From Clostridium sartagoforme (lineage in GTDB: Bacteria; Bacillota; Clostridia; Clostridiales; Clostridiaceae), in contig NZ_SRYR01000003.1 of assembly GCF_004794105.1 (NCBI RefSeq), positions 186,001 to 250,000 on the forward strand: 64,000 nt of DNA, read 5' to 3'. Made by a program: the position numbers and the translations under genes. This document shows positions 37,948 to 47,085 of the stretch, piece after piece (the first letter of the stretch is position 1; each line of letters begins with the position of its first letter). Under the pieces are notes generated by a model, which was not told where the DNA came from, did no database searches, and saw nothing but the letters and a program-made list of their open reading frames with translations.

Positions 37948-39045
37948 ATGAAGAAGGGGTTGATTAATAAAATAATAATATTCTTAATAATAGTACTAGC
38001 TATATTTTTAATGTTTTTATTTGTAAATAAGGTAGGTGGAAATCTATTTAGTGCATTATTTAAGAATAACAAAGAGGAAGTTATAGAAGAGGATAGCAAT
38101 GTAATTGATATGGATAACATCCAGAATAGTTTAAATGGGGTAAAAATATCTACTTGGGTAACTTATTGGGATTTACCATCAAAAACTTTTTTTGAAAATA
38201 TGCCTGGAGATCTTAAGAATGTTTCTTATTTTGCAGCTAATTTTAATGAAAATAATGAGTTAGTAGTTCTTGATAAATTAAAGGATTTTTATAATAATAC
38301 AAAAAACTCTAATTATAAAAAGTATTTAACTACAGTAAATGATGTTATAAAAAGTGATGGTTCCTCTATTCAGAAGGATACTGAGGTATTAAAGATGCTT
38401 TTATATGATAAATCATCTAGAGAAAATCATATTAATGAAATAGTTAATTTAGCTATTGAGTATGGCTTTGATGGAATTGAAATTGATTATGAAAGGCTTA
38501 AAAAAGATATGATACTTTGGGAAAACTTTATAACCTTCATAAATGAACTATATTCTAAGGCTAGTGAAAAAGAATTAGATTTAAGAGTAGTATTAGAGCC
38601 TAATATTCCCTTTGAAAATCTTAATTTTGAAAAGGGGCCAACTTATGTTATGATGTGCTATAACCTTCATGGAGGATTTTCAGGCCCAGGTGAAAAGTCA
38701 AATGCTGAATTTATCACTTCTTTAATAGAAGAAATGAATAAATATGAGGTTAAAAAGGATTTTGCTTTGGCAACTGGAGGCTTTGATTGGGCAGAAGGTG
38801 AAGGTAGTAGTGCTAATGGAAATGAAAAAGTTGTATCTGTTACAGAAAAGGAAGCCAAAAGTTTAATTAGAGAATACAATGCTGAAGCTCTAAGAGACGA
38901 AGAAAGCAAATATTTATATTTTAAATATACTGATAAAGATAATATAAATCATGAAGTGTGGTATGCAGATAATGAAACTCTAAATTATTTAGCAAGCTTT
39001 ATCTTAAAAGAATGCTATGATGTAAGTCTTTGGAGAGTAGAATAA
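37948..39045 (+). CDS. GH18-like glycoside hydrolase, membrane-anchored
   Basis: A 365-aa protein with an N-terminal membrane segment (~5-27) and a GH18-like barrel (~60-365): WVTYWDLPS as strand 1 and the active-site strand FDGIEIDYE with Asp180 and the proton donor Glu182. The first Asp of the DxDxE motif is Glu178, a variant. Tyr/Asn in VMMCYNLHG is the usual later motif. The start at 37948 follows AAAGGGG. GH18 enzymes cut beta-1,4 GlcNAc backbones, so it may trim the polymer of the neighbouring synthase, but spore-peptidoglycan-lysis-type relatives (YaaH-like) are an alternative. A strong terminator follows. Confidence 0.75.
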   Translation: MKKGLINKIIIFLIIVLAIFLMFLFVNKVGGNLFSALFKNNKEEVIEEDSNVIDMDNIQNSLNGVKISTWVTYWDLPSKTFFENMPGDLKNVSYFAANFNENNELVVLDKLKDFYNNTKNSNYKKYLTTVNDVIKSDGSSIQKDTEVLKMLLYDKSSRENHINEIVNLAIEYGFDGIEIDYERLKKDMILWENFITFINELYSKASEKELDLRVVLEPNIPFENLNFEKGPTYVMMCYNLHGGFSGPGEKSNAEFITSLIEEMNKYEVKKDFALATGGFDWAEGEGSSANGNEKVVSVTEKEAKSLIREYNAEALRDEESKYLYFKYTDKDNINHEVWYADNETLNYLASFILKECYDVSLWRVE

Positions 39046-39052
39046 CAATTAA

Positions 39053-39106
39053 AACAACTCAGTTAACTAGGGTGATGAAAATTCATAGTTAACTGGGTTG
39101 TTTTTA
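39053..39106 (+). terminator. Terminator after GH18-like gene
   Basis: A 17-bp stem (39053-39069 with 39086-39102, one G-U) followed by TTTTT. Confidence 0.92.
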
Positions 39107-39721
39107 TGCAATAAGTGAAGTTTAGAGATACAAAGTATACTTTTTAAACATAAAGAAGTTAATAAAATACTTGGGGATTATATAGAATCATAGTTAGGTC
39201 TAATTTTTTACATAAAAATATATAAAGAAAGCTAAAATATAAGTATTAATCAATATTTTATAAAGCAATTGCAGTGTAAATAATTTCATATTTATCCTTA
39301 ATAAGTTTGAGAAATTTATAACGATTGATAATTATTTCTTATAAATGTGATAAATAAATAAAAAATATAAGATAATTATCAAAATGTGAAATAATACTAT
39401 TTAAATTACAATATTTAATTAATTATAATATATAAGGACAGTAGTGAAATTGTTGTAATTTGTTTAAAAATGTCGTACTATTTCTTTAATGTTTGAAATC
39501 ATTAGGCTTATATTGTGTATTTAAATTATAAAATATAATGACTTAATAATTATTTATTTAATTACGATATAATAAAATATAAGGTTTTAAAAGTGGTGTT
39601 ACGAATTAAAAACTTATAAGAAAGTTAAGAAGAAACATTAAAGGCTATAAAAGAGAGCAATGTATATAGATATAAATAGATTTAATTAACAGATAATTTA
39701 AGGTTAATAGGAGAAAATACT
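39107..39721 (+). other. Long AT-rich intergenic region before YdaK-like operon
   Basis: No gene. An imperfect inverted repeat (39325-39342 with 39366-39382, core TTGATAATTAT/ATAATTATCAA) is visible, and several TATAAT-like boxes make promoter assignment unsafe. I looked for a GEMM c-di-GMP riboswitch and saw none. Confidence 0.5.
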
Positions 39722-40597
39722 ATGAATAAGAGGAATTTAGAAGGTTTTGAAAAAGCTTATTTAGCTTTAATTACATTAATTATTATTCAGATATTTATGA
39801 TTTTTGTAAATATTTATACTACACAAAAATTTTCAATTGAAAGTTTCACAGTAACTGTCATTGAATTAATTTCAATCTTACTATCTTACTTTTTAGGAAT
39901 TATTCCAGCAATAATATTTTCAATAGTATATATAGTTGGATATGTTTTTTATGTAGTTAGTGGTGAGGGCAGTATTACATTAGTATCTTATATTCTTATG
40001 TTTTTTATTCCGGTTGTAACAATTTATGCAGGAAATATGAATAAAACAAGAAAGAGAGTAGTAAATGATTTAGAAAAGTTAAATAGATTAGAAAAAATAC
40101 AATTAAGGATAGATGAAAATACTAGTTTTGAAAATGAATTTGCCTTTAAAGAAGTTTTATCAAAGAATATTCATTTAGCTAATAGATATGAATCATATTA
40201 TTTTTCAATGATTATGTTTAGGCTTGAATTTGTTGAAACCCTTAGAAGGTTATTAGATGTAAAAGAATTTAATAATTTACAAGAAAAGATTGCAGCAGTT
40301 GTACAAAAGTGCATTAGGGAAGAGGATTATAAATTTATTGTTAGTGAAGGTAGAATAGTACTGATTACGCCATTAACATCGAGTAAATCAATTGCTCCAG
40401 CTGTAAGAAGGATATTAGAAGGTGTTGGACAATTAAAGATAAAGAGTAGAGATGGAGATATAGTCAATGTAGTTTTAAAAGCAGGTACCTTAGATTATTC
40501 AGAGGATAAGAAAGAGGTTTTTAAAGATTATAAAAGCGTGTTATTAGAACTTCAAAAGTCTACAGAGGTTGATATTTATGGCGAATATTCTGATTAA
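39722..40597 (+). CDS. Membrane protein with degenerate GGDEF domain (c-di-GMP receptor, YdaK/PssE-like)
   Basis: A 291-aa protein with four hydrophobic segments (~13-32, 42-65, 68-85, 88-107) and a C-terminal GGDEF-like domain (~135-285). The active-site motif is destroyed: residues 208-212 read SEGRI where GG(D/E)EF belongs. The inhibitory site RxxD is kept as Arg199-Glu-Glu-Asp202 at the correct distance. This pattern is that of Bacillus subtilis YdaK and Listeria PssE, which bind c-di-GMP and switch on an exopolysaccharide synthase. First gene of a four-gene operon (overlapping the next), starting behind AATAGGAGAA. I expect a receptor rather than an enzyme. Confidence 0.82.
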   Translation: MNKRNLEGFEKAYLALITLIIIQIFMIFVNIYTTQKFSIESFTVTVIELISILLSYFLGIIPAIIFSIVYIVGYVFYVVSGEGSITLVSYILMFFIPVVTIYAGNMNKTRKRVVNDLEKLNRLEKIQLRIDENTSFENEFAFKEVLSKNIHLANRYESYYFSMIMFRLEFVETLRRLLDVKEFNNLQEKIAAVVQKCIREEDYKFIVSEGRIVLITPLTSSKSIAPAVRRILEGVGQLKIKSRDGDIVNVVLKAGTLDYSEDKKEVFKDYKSVLLELQKSTEVDIYGEYSD

Positions 40598-41300
40598 GTT
40601 TACTACAGTTCTAGTAATTGTTATGAACTTATTTACTTCAGTAGTTAATGCAGATAGTAAAAACTTAAAGCAATGCTTTTACATAATTTCAGAAGATAAA
40701 AAAAGTAAGGATTTATATGAAGACTTAATTCTTTTAAAGGATAAGGATATTCCTGTTTTTGTAGTAATAGATCCAAATGAGAATATTGATAAAAAAGTTA
40801 TAGATGTACTTAAAGGACTTCAAAATGAAATAAATTTAGGGATTATTTTAGAAGATGTTAAGAATATTGAAAATAGCTATTTTGCAATAAAGGGTTATGA
40901 TAAGAAGTTGGAAATATCTAGGTTATGCAATATTAAAGATAATAAGCTCTTTTATATTGGAGAAAATAATATCATTTTTGACATAATAAATATAGATGTA
41001 GATCCACTAAAAACTATATCAGAAGTTAATGAGGAAAGAGAAAATGAGGTGAATTATGCCTTAGTTGTTAAGAGTAATGATATTAATATAAGTACTTTAC
41101 TTTTAGCTAACAATGAGCTTAATGGTGTAGAGTTAGATATTTCAAATTATAGCTTAAGGATAAAGGAACCAAGTTTTATGGATAAGCTTGTTATATATGT
41201 TGGCTATATAAACATTGTTATCTTTTCAATTAGTATAATTATATTTATTGCTGCAATTATAATATTTAGAAAGTGGTCAACAGAAAGATTTTTAGATTAG
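40578..41300 (+). CDS. Small exported membrane-anchored protein of exopolysaccharide operon
   Basis: Family not recognised. A 240-aa product with an N-terminal signal-like segment (~1-25, ending VNA-DS), an extracellular domain (~27-205) and one C-terminal membrane segment (~210-233) with RKWS after it. It overlaps the GGDEF-like gene by 20 bases; I start at ATG 40578 rather than TTG 40569. In the equivalent B. subtilis operon a DUF2334 protein (YdaL) stands here, but this one is less than half as long and I cannot see that domain clearly. Likely an assembly partner of the synthase. Confidence 0.65.
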   Translation: MANILIKFTTVLVIVMNLFTSVVNADSKNLKQCFYIISEDKKSKDLYEDLILLKDKDIPVFVVIDPNENIDKKVIDVLKGLQNEINLGIILEDVKNIENSYFAIKGYDKKLEISRLCNIKDNKLFYIGENNIIFDIINIDVDPLKTISEVNEERENEVNYALVVKSNDINISTLLLANNELNGVELDISNYSLRIKEPSFMDKLVIYVGYINIVIFSISIIIFIAAIIIFRKWSTERFLD

Positions 41301-41311
41301 GATGATGAAAG

Positions 41312-42613
41312 ATGCTTAATGCTTATTATTTAATTTTTATATTATCAATTTTGTCTATATGGGTATCTGTAATTATTAGTATAGTCTTTGTTTTTGGTGC
41401 TATTGGTTTTGTTTCAAAGGAAAGAAAAAATCCAGTAGACTTAGACAAGTACAATGATAGACTACCTTCAGTTACTATAATGATTCCAGCTCACAATGAG
41501 GAAAGGGTTATAGCTTCAACTTTAGAAAGAATATTAGATTTAAATTATCCTAAAGATTTGATTCAAATTATAGTAATAAATGATAATTCTTCAGATTCTA
41601 CTGGAGAAAGAATAAAAGGAGTACAAGATAGGAATCCTACTAGAAAAATCAATGTAATAACTACTAATAAAGAAACTGGTGGAAAAGGTAAGGCCCATGC
41701 TTTAAATTTAGCATTAAAACAAGCAAAGGGTGAATGGATTTGCATATTTGATGCAGATGCAGCTCCAGAACGCAATACTCTTAAGTTTCTAATTATTAAG
41801 AGCTTTGAAAGCTTAAAATATGCTGCAGTTTTTGGAAGAAATAAAGCGAGAAATAGAAACAGAAACTTTTTAACAAAGTGTATAAATATTGAACTTGTAG
41901 TTTCTCAAAGAGTTGTAAACCCTGGGAAATGGCATTTATTTAAATTAGGACAAATTCCAGGAACTAATTTTATAATCAATAAAGGGATTTTAGAAAAAGT
42001 TGGAGGATGGGATACAAAAGCCATTACAGAAGATACAGATTTAGGATTTTCTTTAATGAAAAAAGGTTATTTAATTGCTTATGAAAGTAGGGCAGAGGCA
42101 TATCAGCAAGAGCCTGAAAAACTTTCAGTATATATTAAGCAAAGAACTAGATGGGCTAAGGGAAATATATATGTTGTATTTAAGAATTTACCTGATTTAT
42201 TTTCAAATGTAAGCTGGAGGGTTAAACTAGATATTATATTTTACTCTTTAAATTATATATGGTTTTTATTATTTATATTAATTTCAGATGGGATTTTTAT
42301 ATTTAATATTCTTGCTATAATACTTAATTTAATAAATCCGTCTTTAGATATTGTAAGTAAATTATCTTTAAATATAAACTTCAATTTTACTTTATCCTTT
42401 ATATTAATGTATGTAATATTTGTTTTGCAGATGAATGTTGGATTAGCAAGTGATAAGGGTCAAGCTACATTTGAAAATTTCTTAATTTCTTGCGCATCAT
42501 ACTTTACTTATTCTCAGGTGTTTATATTAATATCATTAAAGGCTAGTTATGGTTACCTTGGTGATGTTATTTTTAAAAGAGAAGCAAAATGGTATAAAAC
42601 AGAAAGGTTTTAA
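41312..42613 (+). CDS. Processive GT2 exopolysaccharide synthase (YdaM/PgaC/BcsA-like)
   Basis: Inner-membrane beta-glycan synthase (433 aa). One N-terminal membrane segment (~8-32), a GT2 domain (~45-290) with DDN near ~92, Asp147-Ala-Asp149, Glu240-Asp241 (TED) and QxxRW at 277-281, and four C-terminal membrane segments. Size and motif spacing are like PgaC/IcaA/YdaM. No PilZ domain is attached, fitting control by the separate GGDEF-like protein. The four-base gap to the next gene shows coupling. Monomer specificity cannot be read from the sequence. Confidence 0.88.
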   Translation: MLNAYYLIFILSILSIWVSVIISIVFVFGAIGFVSKERKNPVDLDKYNDRLPSVTIMIPAHNEERVIASTLERILDLNYPKDLIQIIVINDNSSDSTGERIKGVQDRNPTRKINVITTNKETGGKGKAHALNLALKQAKGEWICIFDADAAPERNTLKFLIIKSFESLKYAAVFGRNKARNRNRNFLTKCINIELVVSQRVVNPGKWHLFKLGQIPGTNFIINKGILEKVGGWDTKAITEDTDLGFSLMKKGYLIAYESRAEAYQQEPEKLSVYIKQRTRWAKGNIYVVFKNLPDLFSNVSWRVKLDIIFYSLNYIWFLLFILISDGIFIFNILAIILNLINPSLDIVSKLSLNINFNFTLSFILMYVIFVLQMNVGLASDKGQATFENFLISCASYFTYSQVFILISLKASYGYLGDVIFKREAKWYKTERF

Positions 42614-42617
42614 GGTT

Positions 42618-44639
42618 ATGAAAGTGTATAAAAAAATTATATTAGTACCTATATTATTTATTGTTATTTTTATAATGAGTTTTTCAAAGACTGTAAAAGC
42701 AGATAGTTTGAAGTCTAATGTCTATAGCTATACTTGGCAAGAGGACACCTTATTAAGTGGAAGTGAAAAAATAGGGAAAACATTTTATGTACCTGAAAAT
42801 ATGAAGAGCTCTAACTTTGTTATTTCTCTAAAAATAAAACAAAGTCCAACTTTAATTAAGGATTTATCTTCAATTTCAGTTTCAGTTAACAATACTAAGG
42901 TTTATTCTATTATGATGGATAAAATGAATGTTAATGGTGAGTTAACTATTAAAGTTCCAGATTATTTAATCAATAAAGGAGAAAATTCAATTGTTATTAA
43001 TGGATTTTTAAAATCTACAAGAGAAAAGTGTGAATATAATAATGATGTTAATTGGGTTCTTATAGAAAAAAAATCATCTTTTAGTTTTGATTATTCTAGA
43101 ACAGATAGTACTTATATAAGGGATATTTTTGATAATACATATTATTCAGATGGTAAAAGAGCAGAAGTGAATCTTGTATTACCAAATAAACTAGTAGATT
43201 ATAATTATTCTCAAGTTTCATCAGTTTCTACATTAATAGGGTTTGCTCACAAAAATAAAGAACTAAATGTAGATATAAACCCTCTTAAATATTCTGATTT
43301 AAATAATCTTGATAAAGAATCAATAGTAATTGGAACAGCAGAACAAGTTAGGGGGCTACTTACTGATGAAGAATGGAAAAATGCAGAGGAAAATGGTTAT
43401 ATAGCCATAAGAAAGATAGGTAAGAAGAACCATTTTCTAATTATTACATCAACAGAGGAACAATTAGAAACACTTTGCAGAATATTATCTACTAAGTCTT
43501 CCTTAGCTCAAATAAAAGAAAACAATTATATTTTAGATAAAAGCAAAGTAGTTAATGAAAAAGAATTTAACGAAAGCCAATCATTAAAAGATTTAGGTTA
43601 CGAAAGCACATCGCAAGTTGGTAATGGAATAAAGGAATTTAATTATTACTTAACTATTCCAGCAAGTAAGACATTAACTAATGAAAATAAGGTTAGCCTT
43701 GCATATAGCTACTCTAATTTAGTTGATTATGAAAATGGTTATGTAAATGTAGAGATAAACGGTGAAAATATCTTAAGTAAAAAGTTTGTTTTAGAGAAAG
43801 CTCAAGATACAATAGAATTTTCTATTCCAGAGGAATATTTTAATAATACGGCATTTAATATTTCAATAAAGTTTAATTTAAGACCTAGTGCAGAATATTG
43901 TACATCTCAAAGTCATGAAGATGTTTGGGTAAAGATAGATAGTGATAATAGTAAGTTAAACCTAGATTTAAAAGATAGAGATAAATATTCTTTAAATAAC
44001 TCCCAAGGAATTCTTCAAGATTTAAATGGAATGGTTCAAGGAAGAATATTAGTAGATAGTTATGATAACCTATCAGTGGATAGCATATCTAAAATATCAT
44101 ATTATTTAGGGAAGCTTTCTCAAGGTGTAGATGGTCTTTATATAGACAGTGATGGAGAAAATACTAAAGATAGTAATAACACTGAAAATAGTGATGATAA
44201 AGAAACTGAAAATAACAAGGATGAGAATAATAATAAAGCAATATTTGCATTAACTACAAGTGAAGCTATAAAAGATATAAAGGATGATCTTATAATACCA
44301 ATTTCAGATAATGGTGAATTTATAGAGAAGAACTTATTTATTCAAAACACATCATCCTTAGGTGCTATTGAATTAACTTCAAATAATACTTTATTAATTA
44401 CTGCTAGTGATAGGGATCAGCTTAATAACACTATAAAGAAGTATCCAGAGGTTGCAAGTAATAAGGGTGCAGTGATAATAGAAGATGGAAGAGTAATTGA
44501 CTATTTTGAAGAAGTAAAGAATAAAAATAAAAAAATTACAGCTTTAGAGAAAGTAAATTATAATATTGTAATTGCCTTAGTAGTATTAGTGGGAGCAGTA
44601 AGTTTAATATATATTATTTATTATAAGAAGGTAAAATAA
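42618..44639 (+). CDS. BcsB-like exopolysaccharide co-synthase (YdaN-like)
   Basis: A 673-aa extracellular protein with a signal segment (~1-30, KTVKA-D) and a C-terminal membrane anchor (~648-668) ending KKVK. The body matches the BcsB family: two repeats of a jelly-roll carbohydrate-binding domain plus an alpha/beta domain (e.g. SNVYSYTWQEDTLLSGS and DYENGYVNVEINGENI). In Gram-negative cellulose synthases BcsB guides the glucan; Gram-positive homologues (B. subtilis YdaN, clostridial cellulose-like systems) pair with a GT2. I start at 42618; the ATG at 42549 lies within the previous gene. The transcript probably ends at the hairpin at 44782. Confidence 0.82.
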   Translation: MKVYKKIILVPILFIVIFIMSFSKTVKADSLKSNVYSYTWQEDTLLSGSEKIGKTFYVPENMKSSNFVISLKIKQSPTLIKDLSSISVSVNNTKVYSIMMDKMNVNGELTIKVPDYLINKGENSIVINGFLKSTREKCEYNNDVNWVLIEKKSSFSFDYSRTDSTYIRDIFDNTYYSDGKRAEVNLVLPNKLVDYNYSQVSSVSTLIGFAHKNKELNVDINPLKYSDLNNLDKESIVIGTAEQVRGLLTDEEWKNAEENGYIAIRKIGKKNHFLIITSTEEQLETLCRILSTKSSLAQIKENNYILDKSKVVNEKEFNESQSLKDLGYESTSQVGNGIKEFNYYLTIPASKTLTNENKVSLAYSYSNLVDYENGYVNVEINGENILSKKFVLEKAQDTIEFSIPEEYFNNTAFNISIKFNLRPSAEYCTSQSHEDVWVKIDSDNSKLNLDLKDRDKYSLNNSQGILQDLNGMVQGRILVDSYDNLSVDSISKISYYLGKLSQGVDGLYIDSDGENTKDSNNTENSDDKETENNKDENNNKAIFALTTSEAIKDIKDDLIIPISDNGEFIEKNLFIQNTSSLGAIELTSNNTLLITASDRDQLNNTIKKYPEVASNKGAVIIEDGRVIDYFEEVKNKNKKITALEKVNYNIVIALVVLVGAVSLIYIIYYKKVK

Positions 44640-45056
44640 AACAGATTATAAATTGAAAGAGATTTAGAGAAAGTTAGCAATAGCAAAAGGAAATGTAAAA
44701 TAAAATAATTATAAGTTTAAGTAATAGATAAAGCTTAAATTATATTGAGGTAAAAAATAAATATAAGACATAGGGTATATAACCCCAGTTCATTAGAAAG
44801 TTTGTAGTTAAAAGCTCTCTAATCAACTGGGGTGTTTTTATGTAAGCGTGAAGTTTTGGAAATATAAAATATAGAAATAAAATTAGTTTTATTAGATTTA
44901 ATAAGAGCTTTTTAAGAAACTAGAAATATTAAAGTTAAATTTTTAGTCAAGTTACTTTTTTAGTAATAATTCTTAATTAATAGAAATATAATTAAGAAAA
45001 TCTACTATAGGAGAAATATCTTTTTAGGGATTAATAGATTAAGGAGGGAGGTATTT
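44640..45056 (+). other. Intergenic region with terminator, promoter of capsule locus
   Basis: Nothing gene-like in 417 bases. It holds the terminator at 44782-44838; downstream only AT-rich sequence, where the capsule promoter must lie, with a TTAATT...TATAAT-like pair near 44970-44990. Confidence 0.5.
44782..44838 (+). terminator. Terminator of YdaKLMN-like operon
   Basis: ACCCCAGTT (44782 on) with AACTGGGGT (44825-44833), extended inward by ATTAGA/TCTAAT, followed by GTTTTTATG. Confidence 0.85.
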
Positions 45057-45767
45057 ATGGGAGATAACTATATTACTATAGAAGACTTTCTAAAGATATT
45101 AAAAAAAAGACTAAAGCTTATTTTAATTATGATAATAATTTTTACTGCTGCTTCAGTAATACTAAGTTTTTATGTAATTAAGCCTAAATATGAGGCATCA
45201 ACAAAATTTTTTATAGGCAAAGAATCTATAGGAGAAGATCAATCGTATAGTCAAAATGATGTAATTATGTATCAAAACCTTATGAAGACCTATTCTGAAA
45301 TTATAAAGACTCCAGATATTTTATCTAGTAGCATTAATAAGTCAAGGGTGGATTTAGATGTAGATGATGTATTAGGAAAATTAAAAGTTTTGGCTATTGC
45401 TGATACTCAAATCCTAGAAGTTAGTTATAGAAGTGTAGATACTGATGAAGCAAAAAAAATTATTAATGGTCTTACAGATGAGTTTATTAACATATCAAAA
45501 GAATTGGTTCCCAATGGAAATGTAAAAGTACTTCAAAAAGTAAGATTATCAGAAAATCCAGTTACACCTAATAAGAAAATTAATATAGCAATTGGATTAC
45601 TATCAGGAATTATATTTGGAATTATATTTGCTTTTATTTTAGAAATTTTAGATAAGACTGTTAGTAGTAAAGAAGAATTAGAAGATGATATTGATTTACC
45701 TGTTATAGGAGTACTGCCATTAACAGAAAAAACACGAAACGATAAAAATGAAAGAATGAAAGAATGA
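45057..45767 (+). CDS. Capsule chain-length/kinase modulator (Wzz/CapA/YveK-like)
   Basis: A 236-aa polysaccharide co-polymerase membrane protein with two membrane segments (~18-40 and ~176-196) enclosing an extracellular domain. N-terminal YITIEDFLKILKKRLKLI and C-terminal PVIGVLPLTE are hallmarks of CapA/CpsC-type modulators. It activates the separate tyrosine kinase encoded next and helps set polymer length. It follows GGAGGGAGG. First gene of a Wzx/Wzy capsule locus extending to 54.4 kb. Confidence 0.9.
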   Translation: MGDNYITIEDFLKILKKRLKLILIMIIIFTAASVILSFYVIKPKYEASTKFFIGKESIGEDQSYSQNDVIMYQNLMKTYSEIIKTPDILSSSINKSRVDLDVDDVLGKLKVLAIADTQILEVSYRSVDTDEAKKIINGLTDEFINISKELVPNGNVKVLQKVRLSENPVTPNKKINIAIGLLSGIIFGIIFAFILEILDKTVSSKEELEDDIDLPVIGVLPLTEKTRNDKNERMKE

Positions 45768-45936
45768 AAGTATGAAAATGGGAAGAGGTAAGAGGGAAAG
45801 AATGAGAAATTAAGAGAGAAAATACGTGGAATTTTTTAATAAAAGTGTTTTGTATTAATTAATTTTTTAATTTTGCCGTGCAAAACCTCTTGAATTCTTC
45901 ATTTTTATTTTTTAATTACTAAAAAGGAGGGAGACT
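45768..45936 (+). other. Intergenic with possible degenerate repeat
   Basis: 169 bases without a gene, with a purine-rich run and a weak inverted match (GAATGAGAAATTAAG against CTTGAATTCTTCATTTT) that recalls family A repeats. Too degraded to be certain. Confidence 0.3.
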
Positions 45937-46590
45937 ATGCTGGAGGTAGAAAAATCATATACGTCTATGCTTGCTGAAAGCTTTAGGACAATAAAAACTA
46001 ATATACAATATTCATCTTTAGATAAAAAATATAAGGTTATAGTAATTACTAGTTCTAAGCCAGGGGAGGGGAAAACCTTTGTGGCTTCTAATTTAGCTTT
46101 AACCTTAGCCCAAGGTGGGAAAAGGGTAGTCCTTATAGATTGTGATTTTAGAAATCCTAATATCCATAGAAGGTTTAAGTATTCTAATATATCTGGTTTA
46201 TCAGAACTACTCTTAGATAAGGAAAGTTTTAATATATCTGAGAGAAAGTATAATGATAATTTAATTGTAATAACCTCAGGTAGAATGCCACCCAATCCAT
46301 CGGAAACATTAGCTTCTGAAAGAATGTCAGAGTTTCTTGAAGAATTAAAAGAGGAATATGACTACATTATTCTAGATACACCTCCATTACTTTTTGTTAG
46401 TGATTCACAAGTTATTTCAACTAAAGCTGATGGAACTATTTTAGTAGTAAGAGCTGGTAAAACTAAGAAGTATGAAATAAAAGAGTCCTATGGAATTTTA
46501 AAAAGCATAAATGTTAATGTAATTGGAACTATTTTAAATGGAGCAAAGATTAATACAAGAAAATATTATGGAAAATACGGTGCAAAGTAG
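45937..46590 (+). CDS. Capsular tyrosine kinase (BY-kinase, CapB/YwqD/CpsD-like)
   Basis: A 217-aa cytosolic BY-kinase ATPase that works with the preceding membrane modulator. Walker A is SSKPGEGKT (39-47), Walker A' is VVLIDCDFRNP (~66-76), and Walker B is YIILDTPPL. The C-terminus RKYYGKYGAK holds only three tyrosines, a short version of the autophosphorylation tail. Phosphorylation cycles control polymer assembly. Strong AGGAGG before ATG. No cognate phosphatase (CpsB/YwqE) is present in the window. Confidence 0.9.
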   Translation: MLEVEKSYTSMLAESFRTIKTNIQYSSLDKKYKVIVITSSKPGEGKTFVASNLALTLAQGGKRVVLIDCDFRNPNIHRRFKYSNISGLSELLLDKESFNISERKYNDNLIVITSGRMPPNPSETLASERMSEFLEELKEEYDYIILDTPPLLFVSDSQVISTKADGTILVVRAGKTKKYEIKESYGILKSINVNVIGTILNGAKINTRKYYGKYGAK

Positions 46591-46626
46591 GGATAAAAAA
46601 ACTAGAAGAATGAAGTTGGTGATTAA

Positions 46627-47085
46627 ATGAAAAAGATTTGTTTTATAGCTTCAACTGGTGGGCACTTAGATCAATTAATGATGCTTGGGCCAATTATGGA
46701 TAAGTATAGTAGCTTTGTAGTTACTGAAAAAACCAAGTACAAAGCTATAAAAAATATAAATAAAGTTTATTATTTATTTCAAGTTAATAGATATGAATTT
46801 ATATGGATTTTAAAATTATTATTAAACGCTATTATTAGTATGTATATATTTATTCTGGAAAGGCCTGATGTAGTAATATCTACAGGAGCTTTAGCAACTA
46901 TCCCAATGTGTATCTTAGCTAAGATTTTTAGGAAAAAGATTATTTTTATTGAATCTTTTGCTAAGATTAGTAGTCCAACTTTAACAGGAAAATTAATATA
47001 TAAGTTTGCAGATGAATTTTATGTTCAATGGGAGGAAATGCTTAATATTTATCCAAAGGCAATATATAAGGGGGGGATATATTGA
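46627..47085 (+). CDS. Alg14-like glycosyltransferase subunit (EpsF/Cps14F-like)
   Basis: A 152-aa protein of the Alg14 family, the membrane-attached half of two-part UDP-sugar transferases: IASTGGHLDQLMML at the N-terminus, PDVVISTGA and KIIFIESFA later, all family marks. Alone it cannot bind nucleotide sugar; the partner should be the Alg13-like protein at 51368, which is ~4.3 kb downstream rather than next to it. Adds a second sugar (Gal or GlcNAc in known pairs) to the lipid-linked unit. Confidence 0.85.
   Translation: MKKICFIASTGGHLDQLMMLGPIMDKYSSFVVTEKTKYKAIKNINKVYYLFQVNRYEFIWILKLLLNAIISMYIFILERPDVVISTGALATIPMCILAKIFRKKIIFIESFAKISSPTLTGKLIYKFADEFYVQWEEMLNIYPKAIYKGGIY

Noticed and set aside
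39107..39721. c-di-GMP riboswitch before the YdaKLMN-like operon
   Set aside because: No GEMM-type conserved core was found in this gap, nor in 30529-31104.
42549..42617. Earlier ATG for the BcsB-like gene
   Set aside because: It lies inside the GT2 gene and would bury the signal peptide; the ATG at 42618 is directly followed by a good signal sequence.
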